Origin: Diphasiastrum complanatum
Taxonomy: Eukaryota > Streptophyta > Lycopodiopsida > Lycopodiales > Lycopodiaceae
Direction of reading: 5' to 3'
DNA length: 64,000 bases
Assembly (NCBI GenBank): GCA_029204225.1
Contig: MU832155.1
Location: forward strand, 1-64,000
Position 1 is the first letter of the stretch. Each line of letters opens with the position of its first letter. A program made the translations under genes and the position numbers. The notes beneath the pieces are model-generated. The model was not told where the DNA came from. It did not search any database and was given only the letters and a program-made list of their open reading frames with translations. This document shows, in pieces, positions 48,866 through 63,136 of this stretch.

Positions 48866-50177
48866 TTATATCAATTTATTGGGATATTTTTTGTAGTAAT
48901 TATCGTGAAGCATCTCATATGTATGATGACCTGATATCATATTATACCATTTATCACAAATAATCTTGTAATATTTGAAACCTTTGATTTTTTCAGCTTT
49001 TCTTTGATATTGATCATTTTTTTCATAGACTTTACTTTGAATATCTTTTGTTCTTTTGTAATTATAATCACTTCTCCACCTCTTATCATGCTTACTTAGT
49101 ATTTTGTCAGTTAGAGGTTTTAATACTCGTATGCATTTACATTTTTCCGAGTTCATAAAATTTTGATAGAGTATTATAATCACAAAAGATAACATAATAC
49201 TATATTGATATGGTAATACATCCAAAGATTCATTTACCATATATTTATTATAAATACTTTCGTTCATTTTCTTTTTAGTAGATATGTCATTGATCAATCT
49301 ATCATGCATAGCATTTTGATCCACAAGTGTAAACACTAATTTATCATCGATTGATATTTTAATATCTGTACCATATAATGAATTAACATTGTCATTATTC
49401 CAATGGCTAAACTCTTAAAGAACATTTTTATTTGTATTCTTGGTACAAATCTCATTATCGTATATTGAATTTATTTTTTTAGAATCTTCTATTTCTCTTT
49501 CATTCTGGTTTTTCACATTAGTTTCTTCATATAGCTCATTATTAATCAGCTTCAAAGATGAGTGATCCAACTTAGATAATTCTAATTCTCTTAGTATTAA
49601 CTCTTTCTCATATTCATAAAAAACTTGTAACTCACCCATCTTAGATGATAAATCCTCTTGATCTTTCTTTGAATCAAATGAGCTATCATTTTTTTTTCCT
49701 TGGGAATAATGAAATTTATATCTTGACCTTGCAACCTTTCATCGATGTCACTCGTATTGGAAGTAATGATTTTCTTTATGAATTCTTCTACTCCAACCAA
49801 ACTATCATCAATTTCTTGATCATTCTCTAATAATGGTAATATTTGACTTTCAAGTTGTGATATCCATATGTCATTTGGTAGTATTTCTTCCTTCAAAAGA
49901 CATTGACTTTGCAACAAGTTAGAATGAACAAAATTTGATTGACCTTCTTGTTCTACTTCCTCAATAGCATATTTATCAATTGTAGCATCATATATATTTC
50001 TAATTTTTCATTATCATTACATAAAGACTCCATCGGTTCAAAGTATACATCAATGGAATGCACCACATCTTGAGTATCTTCACAACAATTGTTTTCTTCA
50101 ATGACAACAGTAATTTTATTTAATTGATCAATCTTATAGTCATACTCAACATTTTTACTACATCCTTCTTGCACCAT
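48866..50177 (-). pseudogene. Unknown ORF series downstream of gag in the giant-LTR element
   Basis: Four consecutive minus-strand frames (50177-49953, 49917-49597, 49639-49415, 49336-48866) encode Asn/Lys/Glu-rich sequence. They look like one decayed reading frame of about 400 codons broken by indels. The last part has a hydrophobic stretch (LSFVIIILY) followed by a Lys-rich tail. No protease, RT or integrase motif was found. It could be an element-specific second ORF of unknown role. Confidence 0.4.
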
Positions 50178-50210
50178 GATATTTTCTTTAACTTTAAAAA
50201 GCTGATTTGT

Positions 50211-50867
50211 TTAAATAGGATCATCAGAATAACAAGATTCATTTTTCATAAGAATTTTAGGAATAGATGATACTCTAGCATAGTAGGAAGAGATTCCTAC
50301 ATCAAATTCATCCAAGGGTCTTTCTATCCAACCCTTCTTATCAAATACTTCTATTTCTATCATCATTTTATCAGCATGTTCTATAGCAACTGCCCTAGAG
50401 ATAGCTTCCTCAAAAGTCTTAGGAACTTTTGAGAGAATACTATATGCCATGTCATCAGGCAAACTTGATATAAACCAAGATAAGAAAAACTTTTCTCCTG
50501 GTCTTTCACTTAATCTTTTAGCCAAACAATTGATTTTATCAACAAAGCTTTTGATAGATTCATTTTGTTTCAATTTAATTTCACTTAGTAATTTGATGAC
50601 ATCAGAAGAGTAATTCCATCTTCTAAACCTATCCAAGAAGCTTGTTTTAAGTTTTGTCCAATTGTAAATTTTCTTTTGATTCAATACTAAATACTATTGA
50701 AGAACAAGATTATCCAATGTTACTGGAAATAATCTAAACATATCATCATCTTCTTTTTCATAATTTTGTCTACACACATTCATGAATCTTTGAATATGTA
50801 AATCTGCATCTTCATCTTCATTTCCATTAAAACTGGGTAGACTGACACTTTCTTCATTCATTGACAT
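50211..50867 (-). pseudogene. Gypsy-type gag with one in-frame stop
   Basis: Start at 50867 (MSMNEESVSLPSFNG, acidic, then HIQRFMNVC). The frame is open for 57 codons until TAG at 50694-50696, in the place where Gag of this family carries Trp (VLQxYLVLN). It then runs on through YNWTKLKTSFLDRFRRW, KLKQNESIKSFVDKI and WFISSLPDD to a stop at 50211. This is the Retrotrans_gag fold of Ty3/gypsy Gag, which forms particles. TGG to TAG is a one-base change, so the frame was recently open. No CCHC zinc knuckle was seen. Confidence 0.8.
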
Positions 50868-51675
50868 TGTTTTTTTTTTTTTAATTAATTTATTTATTTC
50901 TTATATGTTCTATTAGATTGTTGTGAAATGATCGTATAAATGATTTTTTTTTTTCAATTATAGCTTTGGTGATAACGTTTGATTTGAATGTAATACTTAG
51001 TTTGTAGTGCTTATAGCTTCTTTAGTTAGTTCTCTTCATCTTTCATTTCTATGTGTTTTCTTCTTCTTCTTTTTTCACAATTTTTTTTTTCTTCTTTTTG
51101 TTTATCAAGTATGAATAACACTCATTCAAGACATGCAATTTCGATACGGTCCTCTTGAGTGACTTTCCTAATTCAAGATGGCACCCACTAGGCTAGGATG
51201 GTGGGGCTAGGCTTCACACCTACACCTCTGTCCAACACTATACCTTACTTCTTCTACAAATCTTGAAACATTTGTACTACTCAATCATGAAAACATTCAA
51301 TCTTGCTCACACATCTCACAAATATCACTAAGTCCAAACAACAATTTTTATCACACAATACCATCATGATCAAAAGTTACAATCATTCATTTTTCATCTA
51401 TACAATCATTGAATAATGATAGTCCATTCAAAATTAGAACACATATAAAGGACTTCACGAGGTCAATTCCATGTGGAATATTCAATTTTTTTTTTCTTCT
51501 TCTTTTTCATCAAGATGTATGTTTCCCTTTCATATTTGTCCAATTTATTTCACATTAGGAGCATTGACATCACTTTTAAACCTTTTAAATCCTCTATGGC
51601 AGTATATTGAACTAGGATACCACTAGAGTATCTGGCTTTCATAGATCTAAATCCCATTGTGGTCACCATAAAACA

Positions 51676-54278
<2,603 letters not shown>

Positions 54279-54992
54279 GGCATATAAATGAGGATTGCAT
54301 TTAAGACAATTTCTCTCTGGGTTAGTAATTTCTCATTGAGAATTGCTTATTGACCTAGAAGTGATTTAGAATCAAATTAAATGTGGTGTTTTGATACCAC
54401 ACCTAGATATTTAAAATATTTTCTAAATCAAACACAGCTAACCGATTCAGACGTGTTACTTCTGAGTTAGTTGTGGAAAATCAACAATATAATCTTACTT
54501 ATGGAAATTGTTGTTGAAATGTATTGCTTATAAGTCACAACGTCTATGAGTCATTTTGATTCATTTACTGATGGGTGTGCATAGAATACATGAAAACATT
54601 TTGGGACTTATCTTTTCCTGTTCGGAAAGGATGGAATGTTATCCCGGAAGACTCAGGAGAGTTGGATAGTTGTTTGCCAAAAGTTAGAATTTCTCGTAAT
54701 GAGGTTTCGGTAAATCTTAAGTTATTCTAGATTAGAACTTAAGAGAAAAATCTAGACGTATTCTAGGTTGGGAACCTAACTTTGGAATGACAATTTGTGC
54801 CATGTCTAAAGTAAGGGCGTTTTTTAGTTTACAATCCTTATATTGGCACCGTGTGTGAGTTGTAAAAGTCTGGAACTTTCCAGATGGAAAGGACTTTGTG
54901 AACAGCTCATGTGTCTTTTAAGAATTGTAATGCACTCTCATGATGTACTCTTATGATATGGAGTCAAAATCAAAAGTAGAGATATTTGAACT

Positions 54993-55440
54993 ACCTGCGA
55001 ATCATGTCTTAAAGGCAAGATGACTAGAACACCTTTTAGTAAGAATGTTTATAAAGAAACTAAGGTACTTGAAATTGTGCATTCTGATATTTGTGGACCA
55101 TTTGGAGTATTGTCGTTGGGTGATGCAAAGTACTTCATTACGTTTATTGATGACAGCAGCAAGTTCGGTTTAGTATACTTTATTCGTACCAAATTTGAAG
55201 CTTTCAAAAAATTTGTTGAGTATACGAATTGGGCTGAGAAGTAGACAGACAATAAGCTGAAGCAAATTTGCACAGATCATGGAAGTGAGTAGATTTACAA
55301 TGAATTCAAAGTTATTCTACTGATCAAGATATTATGCACATGAAAACTGCATCTTACACACCTAAGCACAATGGAATAGCTGAACAAAGGAATCGTACAC
55401 TTATAGAAGCTGCAAGACATTAGAGGAGTTCTCAATATCA
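54993..55440 (+). pseudogene. Copia integrase fragment
   Basis: Starts in the zinc-binding end (TCESCLKGKMTRTPF). The core follows (EIVHSDICGPF, FITFIDDSS) to a TAG near 55243, then further stops, with relics of the DHGSE and PKHNGIAEQRNRT motifs. It is unlike the other copia families in this window (more like elements with CxxCxxGK spacing). It lies just right of the giant-LTR insertion. No RT follows. Confidence 0.8.
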
Positions 55441-55939
55441 AAAAGACCCTTTAAGGAATGCCATGTAGGATATACAAAAATATCAAAATAAATAAACCAA
55501 TATTGTTTATTTGCTTGCCCACACCACTCCCAAGGCCTCCCCAACTCCCAATGATCTAACCATAGTGTCTATAGTCACAGTTAAGAACTGTTAACAGTTC
55601 CCAATATAACTTGACTAAATTCAAAATATTCTCTCCATTGGTTACGAAAAGGGCAATATTTTCACTGGATCTAGAATATGACCGCCATCCCCAAATTTGA
55701 ATTAGAAAAAATTGCAAAATGTTTACATATGCATTCCTTCCACGAGAATGGAAATATGAGCGCCAACTACCTATTGGAATGAAAAAATGAGCGGCATTTT
55801 CAAATTTGAATCAAGCATACAAGCATGGAGATTGGATTGATCGTACATAGTATATAATATAATCAAAGATGAGTATTTTGTTTTGCTTCATAGAATCTGG
55901 TCATAGTACTTTGATGCAACTGATTACTATATTATTTTT
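55441..55939. other. Intergenic, nothing recognised
   Basis: No ORF, LTR or TIR was recognised. This is where a left end of the following gene cluster could lie, but none was found. Confidence 0.4.
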
Positions 55940-58227
55940 TTGATGATGACATTATATCATCTACATGTGGATATCCCTATTGATTTGGCACCTTTGCAGA
56001 GAAGAGGAGGCAAAGGAGTTCAAATATCTGCTGAAGATTGTTCTCGTTACAGGGCAGAAGGAAAGAAAAACGTGGATTTGTGGACAGATGGAACATTATA
56101 TCCACAAGATCCAAGCACTTTGACACATCCCACATTCTCTTCAATAACTCATTTAGTTACATGGATATGCAATGGGCATAGTGGATTACTAGGATATTGT
56201 GAAAGATTGCAAAACCATGGAAAACAACTTTATATGAATAAAGTTCACTTTTTAGAAGGTGAGTTAATTCGGATATCTTCTTATTGTCAGAATAGAGATT
56301 GTCATCTCCAAAAGACGTTAGAAGAAAATGAACAACTTAAAAAAAATAATGAATCATTACAGAAGATAGCAATCAATATCAAATCGGAACTAGAGCAAAT
56401 GCAATCAGTCTTACAGTCTATTCGTATTGAAAACTTACAATTACTGAAGGATGTGGATTTGGTAAAGAAGAAGGCTGAAAATAAGAAGCGAAAGCGACAA
56501 AGTTACAAGGATATTCAAACGCTTTCAAAAGGAGGTTATCGAAATAGAAGGATCTGTGCATTCAAGTAAGCATATTCTAAATTTTGTAAGTTTTTCAATG
56601 ACATTTGGATTTAATTTCAGCTATGGTGATATTCTGTTAACTATTTGTTTTTTTTGCAGATCTGCATTAGTAGCTCCTCGGAATATTAAAGACAATGCTT
56701 CACTAGGAATGTCATTGGGCACAATATTGACTTGCAAATCCACTGAGCATATCATGATGAACAATAGGATTTCAAATGTAAAGTGTAAAATAGCAGAGTC
56801 TTTGATGGTGGACATTCAAAATATTCTAGATAAGACTATAGTTCAGAGTGCTTGTGATTTTGTAGGTATTAGTAGGGAAGCATTTGCAACAATATTTAAG
56901 CTAATTAGAGAAGCTTTTAAGCAAGTTTAAATTGGAAAAGTCCCAATCCCTAGGACATATCACTTGAAGAAAGAGAGGGATACATTAAACATAGGTATGC
57001 ATAAGATCACTGGAACTCCATTTCATATTGAGGAGGTGTATGAAACTGATGGAAGATCGATATTCTATAATTCATCAAACAATCTATTTGTTGATCTAAA
57101 TTACTTGCTGAGATACATCATCACATTCTATGATATAACCTATGAAAAGGTAAATGGCAAAATAATCATAGTACTTAAGTTAGATGAGTCAGAAATTGTG
57201 AAAGGGCAGAAGATGGAAAGGGTTAGTATAGCTCTCATGAATGATGCTCTATCCCAAACAAAGAACCAAGAAGATTTCAAATTCAGCGTCTAGTCGGAAA
57301 ATGATATATGGTGGTTGGCAGCGTTTCAGGTAACTAATCTCATTATTATATTACATTCATTGAATAGTATTAATACATTGTAAACTAAGTATGATTAATT
57401 CTTTGGACAGGTGTTGAAAGAGGGTCATGATATATTATCATGGATATTCTCAAGGACATCTTATCCTAGGATCATCAAGGACCATATGGATGGAGGACTT
57501 CTCAATGTTCCAGGAGTTGGAGACTTCAATGTTGAATGGCACTTAGCAGGTGATTTGAAAACATTGAAATGTATGTATAATGTCTCTCACGATGCTACAT
57601 CAAAACACCCTTGTTTGTACTACATGAAAATGGCAAAAGATGTAACTAAGAGTACAGGAATCACTAGAGAATATGCAGATCCAAACTGGAAGCCTGTGTT
57701 GTCTATCCCCTTAAAAAATGTGCATGTTTGCACTCTTCATGCAGAAGTTAGATTAATAGAAAAGATCATTTATCTTCATATAGTTTTTGCTTGGAATACT
57801 AAGCCAGCATCATTAGCAAAGGAAACTATCTCTCGAGTAGAAGATGTTTTATCAAAAGTAGGACTCCATAAAGGACATGTCAAAATTCAAAAGATGAAAA
57901 GCTTTCAGGAAAGAATGGGAACATGCCAACTAAGCCAAGCATAGGAGGAGCAAAAGCACGTTGTTTTCTATCCAATCATACTGGTAAGGCTTCTAATATT
58001 CAACACTCAGTCTAGACAAATATTATTGCTGCACTCAGGACTTCGAGAAAGACGGCAACACCAAAGTACTAAAAGTTGATGTATGGAAAAAACTTGATAG
58101 TATGATTGCTATTTTAAGAAAAGAAAAATACTCTGATACTGATAAGAAAGCTGTCCAAAGGACTTGTGTCGAGTTTGTTAATGCAATATCAAAAGGATGG
58201 GGAGAAGATCACATCACTCATTACATG
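55940..58227 (+). pseudogene. Four-exon DDE-transposase-like gene, broken
   Basis: Exon 1 is 55940 (or 56000 after a TTTGCAG acceptor) to 56565, with introns 56566-56659 and 57330-57410, exon 2 56660-57329, exon 3 57411-57983 and exon 4 58039-58227; the splice borders are GT-AG. Exon 1 ends in a coiled coil and basic tail. Exon 2 has KIIIVLKLDES, a candidate first catalytic Asp. Exon 3 has WHLAGDLKTLKCM and SKHPCLYY, resembling the second-Asp region of eukaryotic DDE transposases, then TLHAEVRLIEKI with a candidate Glu. Exon 4 ends GWGEDHITHYM. Lesions: TAA 56928-56930, TAG 57291-57293 and a frameshift near 57913. The superfamily is not identified. Similarity is from memory of motif style, so transposase is probable, not certain. 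Confidence 0.5.
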
Positions 58228-59040
58228 GTTAGTATAAAATTTTCAAAATGCTTTCAAATTTTCATATATAGCCATAATAGAAAAATCAGCTTGTAGTAGA
58301 TAGGAAATAGACTTTCCAAGACAAAATCTACTCAAAGGTCAGCAACCTCAAGCTGAAACTATGAGCACAATAGATTGCAATACTCCGCATGCAATTTGCT
58401 CAACAAGTAATGAAATAGGTGGCTGATTTCTGTACAAAAAACAGAATGATCACAAATATGTAGATTTCAAATGAAGCCAAAACCAAAACCAGAAATTTGT
58501 GGCTAAAAAGAGTGCACACTATGTGCATATAGAGCTAATGGTAGCGCCCTACTCCAAGCTCACCAACAGGGAAATTTCAGCAAGAAATGTTTCCAAAACG
58601 CATGTATCTAACATTATGATTTTGACATATGCAGCACATACTAAGAGATTATACAACATTTTTGGCAAATACATATGGAAGCTTGAGTGTATGGTCATCA
58701 CAAGGGATGGAGAAGTCACACTGGCAAGCACGAGCATCATTTCATTGAAATACACAACATGGAAGAACCAATGAAAAGCGAAACTACATTTGTCAATTGT
58801 TTCAGTGGTTCTATCGCAGAGTTCAGATTCGACATATAACAAAGTCCACACAATACAACAAGTTTAGAAAAGCATGCAAGTTCATACAAGAAGAGAAAAT
58901 TAGATGATTGTTGAGTAGAAGATCATCATTGCTGAGTAGAAGATCATCATGACATGTTCAGAATTGCTTTGCAAATTCATTGAACAAGAGAGGAGCAATA
59001 CCCAATGTAAATGTATTGATTGTATTATACAAAGTGTCAA
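58228..59040. other. No exon recognised
   Basis: The transposase-like gene should have a further C-terminal part, but no convincing continuation is visible after the donor at 58228. Short ORFs on both strands have no domains. Confidence 0.35.
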
Positions 59041-60557
59041 CTATTCATCATCAGATCTTGTATCAAATTCTATGGTAGTATTGTCATGAAGAAATTCTCT
59101 GCTAGCGTATGCATCTAATAGATGTGCATTATCCTTATTTCCACTAAGCTCAATATAAGTGGAATACAATGAATAATGGGAGCTCCTTAAAGGAACATTC
59201 CCATCGGTAAAGCCTAAAATGTTCAAAACATAAGATCTTTTGACAAAAATGATCTTATTTGTCTTAACAAATTTATGTCCTCCTAGATAAAATGATAAAG
59301 CTTTAACTGCCATTATAAGACTCTCCCCAACTGGGCTCAGCTTGGAATGAGCAATACAGATCTCATTCTTCAAGAAATGCCAAAGATAGTGGCCCAGTCC
59401 ATGTCCCTCTGGAACGAGGATGCATGCTGTCTGAAAGCACCTCGTCTCGCAACAAAATCATCTATTATGAGAGCATGATTGCAATAGAAAATATGTTAGA
59501 AAAAACACATTCAGTGATTGAAAATATTCAAATGCAAGGAAGATTAAACACTTGCACATTCTTCATCATCAGCAGCAACCAGATCATGATGATCAATATA
59601 ATGACCACGTACTGAAGTGAAATCATCAGTGAAATGCATTAATGATGGACAAGGGAAGTCCATATGGGATTGAAATGCTGTGAATTCTTCATTGGATGGT
59701 CTGCCTTGCCCATCCTTAGCTATATTTGGTAAAGTCTTATTCAGGCATTCTTCACCGGTCATAAGACCCTCCTCATCATCAAAATCAATACCAGCAACAA
59801 GGTCATCTGTCTCAAAATCTACAAAGTCGGAGAATTTGAAAATTCTGCCAGATAATAAACATAGAACCTCGTCCTCACGATAGTAAAAAAATTTACATAA
59901 ATCAGCAGTAGTAAGATATACATTGTCATTAATATAATATACAAGCAAATTGAGAAGACATTTTGAATCCTCCATAGACTTGGATTCATCATCAGATGTA
60001 TTTTGGCCGATGAAAGAATCCCGGAGAACATCAGTATTCAGATCAATGAAGTCACTTTCTTTATCAGGAGTGTCGATAAGAAAGTGACTGATATCCTTAA
60101 TGGCTGACTGAATAGAGGAGGGTGCAAAAGGATGGTCAGCAATAGGAACTTCATCATCATTTGGGATCTGAACTAACAGAAAAAGTACGAAACCACTCTG
60201 ATATTCAACCAATCGACATTTCTTGTTGCAATACGGACTCATAGAACTACTTTTGAAAAGATCAAACAATTTGGTGAACATTCTATCCAGTCTATGTCTA
60301 AAAGTTGAGAAGAAATGAACAAGATCAGTATAATACATGTACTGGAGTTGACCTATGGAGAAAACAGGCTTGCTAAGTATATCTCTGAATCTGACATAAT
60401 GTTCATAAAATACGTCAGAATTTGGTTGTGCAGTCCTGAAAACATGTAGATATGGCCTGAATAGACTGTGAAAGTAGTCTAGGTTTTCAGTAATCCCAAA
60501 TTTACTCAAAAATAAACTCAAGCCTGATTCTCGTGAGGATGATGAGGAAGAGGCCAT
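59041..60557 (-). CDS. Unknown gene, probably two exons, divergent from the histone-protease gene
   Basis: The first exon starts at 60557 with a Ser-rich N-terminus and is open for 337 codons to 59544. It is rich in Phe/Tyr and, later, Asp/Glu; no family is recognised. A second open stretch, 59430-59041 (129 codons plus stop), follows a good acceptor (GTGCTTTCAG) and contains LVPEGHGLGHYLWHF and LSPVGESLIMAVKAL. A GC-AG intron (59555-59431, donor GCAAGT) would join them in phase to about 463 residues; the donor is my guess. There are no stops in either part, so it may be intact. It shares its upstream region with the gene at 61385 and converges on the transposase-like gene. Confidence 0.55.
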
Positions 60558-61384
60558 GGCAGTAGCGTGAATATCGCACTATTGCACGCGGGAGAACTGA
60601 ACCAAAACTAACTATCAAAATGGTGCAGAAGATGGATATGTACGATAGATAGATATAGAGTATCACACTTGTGCGTGAGTAGGTATAGTTGCAAGCAAAC
60701 GGACAGCAATGAGCACGCACAAAAGCGATATGTCGCGAATTTCAAGAACGCAAAAGGTAGAAAATTATTCGATTTTCGTGCCATTTATACTAAATTTTTG
60801 CACGTGTGGTCAACAGACTTATGACACATGTCTACTTTCAATTCGACAACAGTCGTAGGCACGTGTGAGATGACACTTGGACACATGTGAAATGACACCT
60901 GAACACATGTCACGTGTTCATTCGATTGCTCATAAACACATGTCGCTCTCGCATTCAATCGTACAAATCCCACACGTGTAATGTGACAGGGTGACATGTA
61001 TCGCTCGCGCATTTGTCCGTACAACTCCCACACGTGTGACAGGACGTTCTTTAGCACGTGCAAACCCCGATATAAAATCACAAATTTCGATGAATTTTTT
61101 TCACTTTTTTTTCGCTCCGCATATCGCATTTGTGCGTGCCCTTCACAATCAAAATTTCTCCTATTGTCTTCCATGCGCACAGGTCCGATACGTCTACCTA
61201 CGTGTCACCCCATATCGCACTTGTGCGTCTTTCCTCAAATCTAATCGTTCTCTCTAATATTCGGCTCGCATAGGTCTAACATACCGTACATTCTGTCCGT
61301 ACATAGCGGTCCTCTGCGAGTTCTTTATCATCCCTTCTCATCCTAACCTTCACGCACAAGTCCGCTATCACATAGTTCACACCC
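60558..61384. promoter_or_regulatory. Shared divergent promoter with CACGTG/CACATG array
   Basis: Between two divergent starts lie a minus-strand TATA box (GTATAAAT, 60784-60791) and a + strand TATA box (TATAAAA, 61071-61077). In the roughly 280 bp between them about ten palindromic ACACRTGT/CACGTG words occur (about 60801, 60832, 60860, 60880, 60903, 60912, 60935, 60970, 61029, 61053). Part of the array is an imperfect tandem repeat of about 60 bp (60938-61050). Outside it, a second word, CGCAYTTGTGCGT, recurs on both strands (60667, 61127, 61213; diverged forms near 61174 and 61343). CACGTG is the plant G-box bound by bZIP and bHLH factors. Confidence 0.6.
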
Positions 61385-63136
61385 ATGGATAGGAGAAGGC
61401 AGACAAGGAGAGACTTCTTCTCTCCTAGCTCATCCTCATCTCCTGCGGTTGCCATCACACCACCTGCTAGACCTAGAACGTGCAACCGCAACAGGTGGCT
61501 CTTTGAGATACGCAAGTATCAGAGGTCAACAACTATGTTAATCCCAAGAGCTCCATTCTACCGTGCTGTCCAGAATATAACAAGAAATAATCTCGGACAG
61601 CACGTTAGATTCACATCGAGTGCTCTTCAGTGCCTTCAGGAGGCTGCTGAAGATTATATTAGCCTTTTTTTTTAGGATTCTTTTTTGCTTGCCATCCATA
61701 CCAAGAGGGTTACCATAATGCCCAAGGATTTTCAGCTTCTGATGAGAATGAGGGATAGGTACTGTAGAATACATGTATCTCAGCCTGCTACTCCTAGACC
61801 AACTCTTGTAGATAGGACTCATCTTCCTACGAAGCGTCCTAGGAAGCAGACAACCCCCAAGCGTGCTCCTACGAAAGTGAAGCCTAACCCTTCAAATTTG
61901 ATGAAGCCTATCCCAGAATCCATTGTAGATAATGCTACTGTTGATAATGCTGTAAATATAGCTATCTCTGTTTTGGATACTCCTATAATTGTTGTAGATA
62001 CTACACATCCACCACCTCCTCCTCCCAATTTCTATACATATATAGATTCGAATAATTATCTTAAATTTGAAAAAGACATATCGGATGCTATAGATACAAT
62101 TGGTACTCCTTTTTGTTTTAGACTAGATGAACTTGATTTTAGTATTAATTTTAGAGTTCTAGATTGTCTGGATCTCAAAGACAGATGGGCTTCTATCAGT
62201 GATCATGTGATAGAGTCCAGGCTAACACTCTTGCAATTTGACATTGCAAGAGATTCATTAAATGAGTTGCTGGTGCTGAGTAACTTTCTGCTCCAGGCCT
62301 TCAAGGAGAATAATGGCACATTGTCACGGTGTCTGACAAGTGGATTCACACCAGCAACAAAGTATCTGGTCATTCCTTATCATACCAAGTAAGATATATT
62401 AAGTGCTTCTTCCTGTTTTATGCATTAAGATTAACATTTTCAATTTAAATAGTTCTTAGAATTGCCGCTAAAGTATTTTCAATCTTATTTTGCAGTGACC
62501 ACTGGAGTTTAAACTTGATCTCTATTAAGAGATCTGTAAATAATATTATTAAATGTTTTTGTGTCAAGATGAAATTGGCGAGAAATACGCATAAGGATGT
62601 AGATATATACATTCCATATATAAGTAAATATATTCCTACAGACGTTCCCCATTCCGTGGACTGGCAGATCGTCAGCTTGGAGGTAAACTCTGTCTTTCTT
62701 AATAGCATTTTAAAATCAATATTCTAATGAAATATTTTTAATCTAATTTATTCTGTTTCATAATTGATTTCTTGTGTGCTGAATTATTTTGCAGTCACCC
62801 CAGCAAAATGATTCATTCAGTTGTGGGTGGTACACATTGTACAATGCCAAGTTGTTTTTTGAGTGGTTCATCCTTCAACAAGATGTTTATATTTCTAAGG
62901 TAACAAATTCTATTTATTCTTATTTTGGAATCATGATTAGTTTTCTATTCAGGTGATGTTATTGGCCATTACTAATACATAAATATTCTATTTTGCAGTT
63001 TACACTTCTTGAGTACACATCAAGCCAGGTGTACAGATTTAGACAAGAAATTATCCTGAGTATACTGGCTAGGGCAAGGCTTCAACCTCCCGTTATTGAT
63101 GATGGTGCAAAGGATGATGTAGTTGCACTAAATTAA
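61385..63136 (+). CDS. Histone H3 (CENH3-like) - Ulp1/C48 protease fusion, one in-frame stop
   Basis: Exons 61385-62388, 62496-62682, 62795-62899 and 62999-63136 join in phase (477 aa) with GT-AG introns of 107, 112 and 99 bp. Residues 1-37 form a short tail without the H3 ARTKQTA start. Residues 38-123 are an H3 fold: EIRKYQRST, LIPRAPFYRAV, QEAAEDY, AIHTKRVTIMPKDF. LIPxAPF, AAED and a loop 1 one residue longer than H3 point to CENH3. A basic Pro/Thr linker follows. Then a Ulp1-type domain: DHWSL (H337) and PQQNDSFSCGW (Q401, C407, the Ulp1 Q-x5-C spacing); the Asp expected about 17 residues after the His is absent. TAG at codon 97 (61673-61675) replaces the Glu of LFED. Function as a chromatin-directed protease is inference. 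It could be a recent pseudogene. Confidence 0.75.

Noticed and set aside
61630-61675. An intron that would remove the TAG of the histone gene, ending at the T-rich AG at 61675
   Set aside because: The nearest plausible GT donor gives a 46-nt intron, which shifts the frame and deletes most of helix alpha-2; the H3 alignment is gapless without any intron.
61385-62388. Calling this simply the host CENH3 gene
   Set aside because: The tail lacks the usual form, the frame continues far beyond the normal C-terminus into a protease domain, and it lies beside a transposase-like gene; a fusion fits better.
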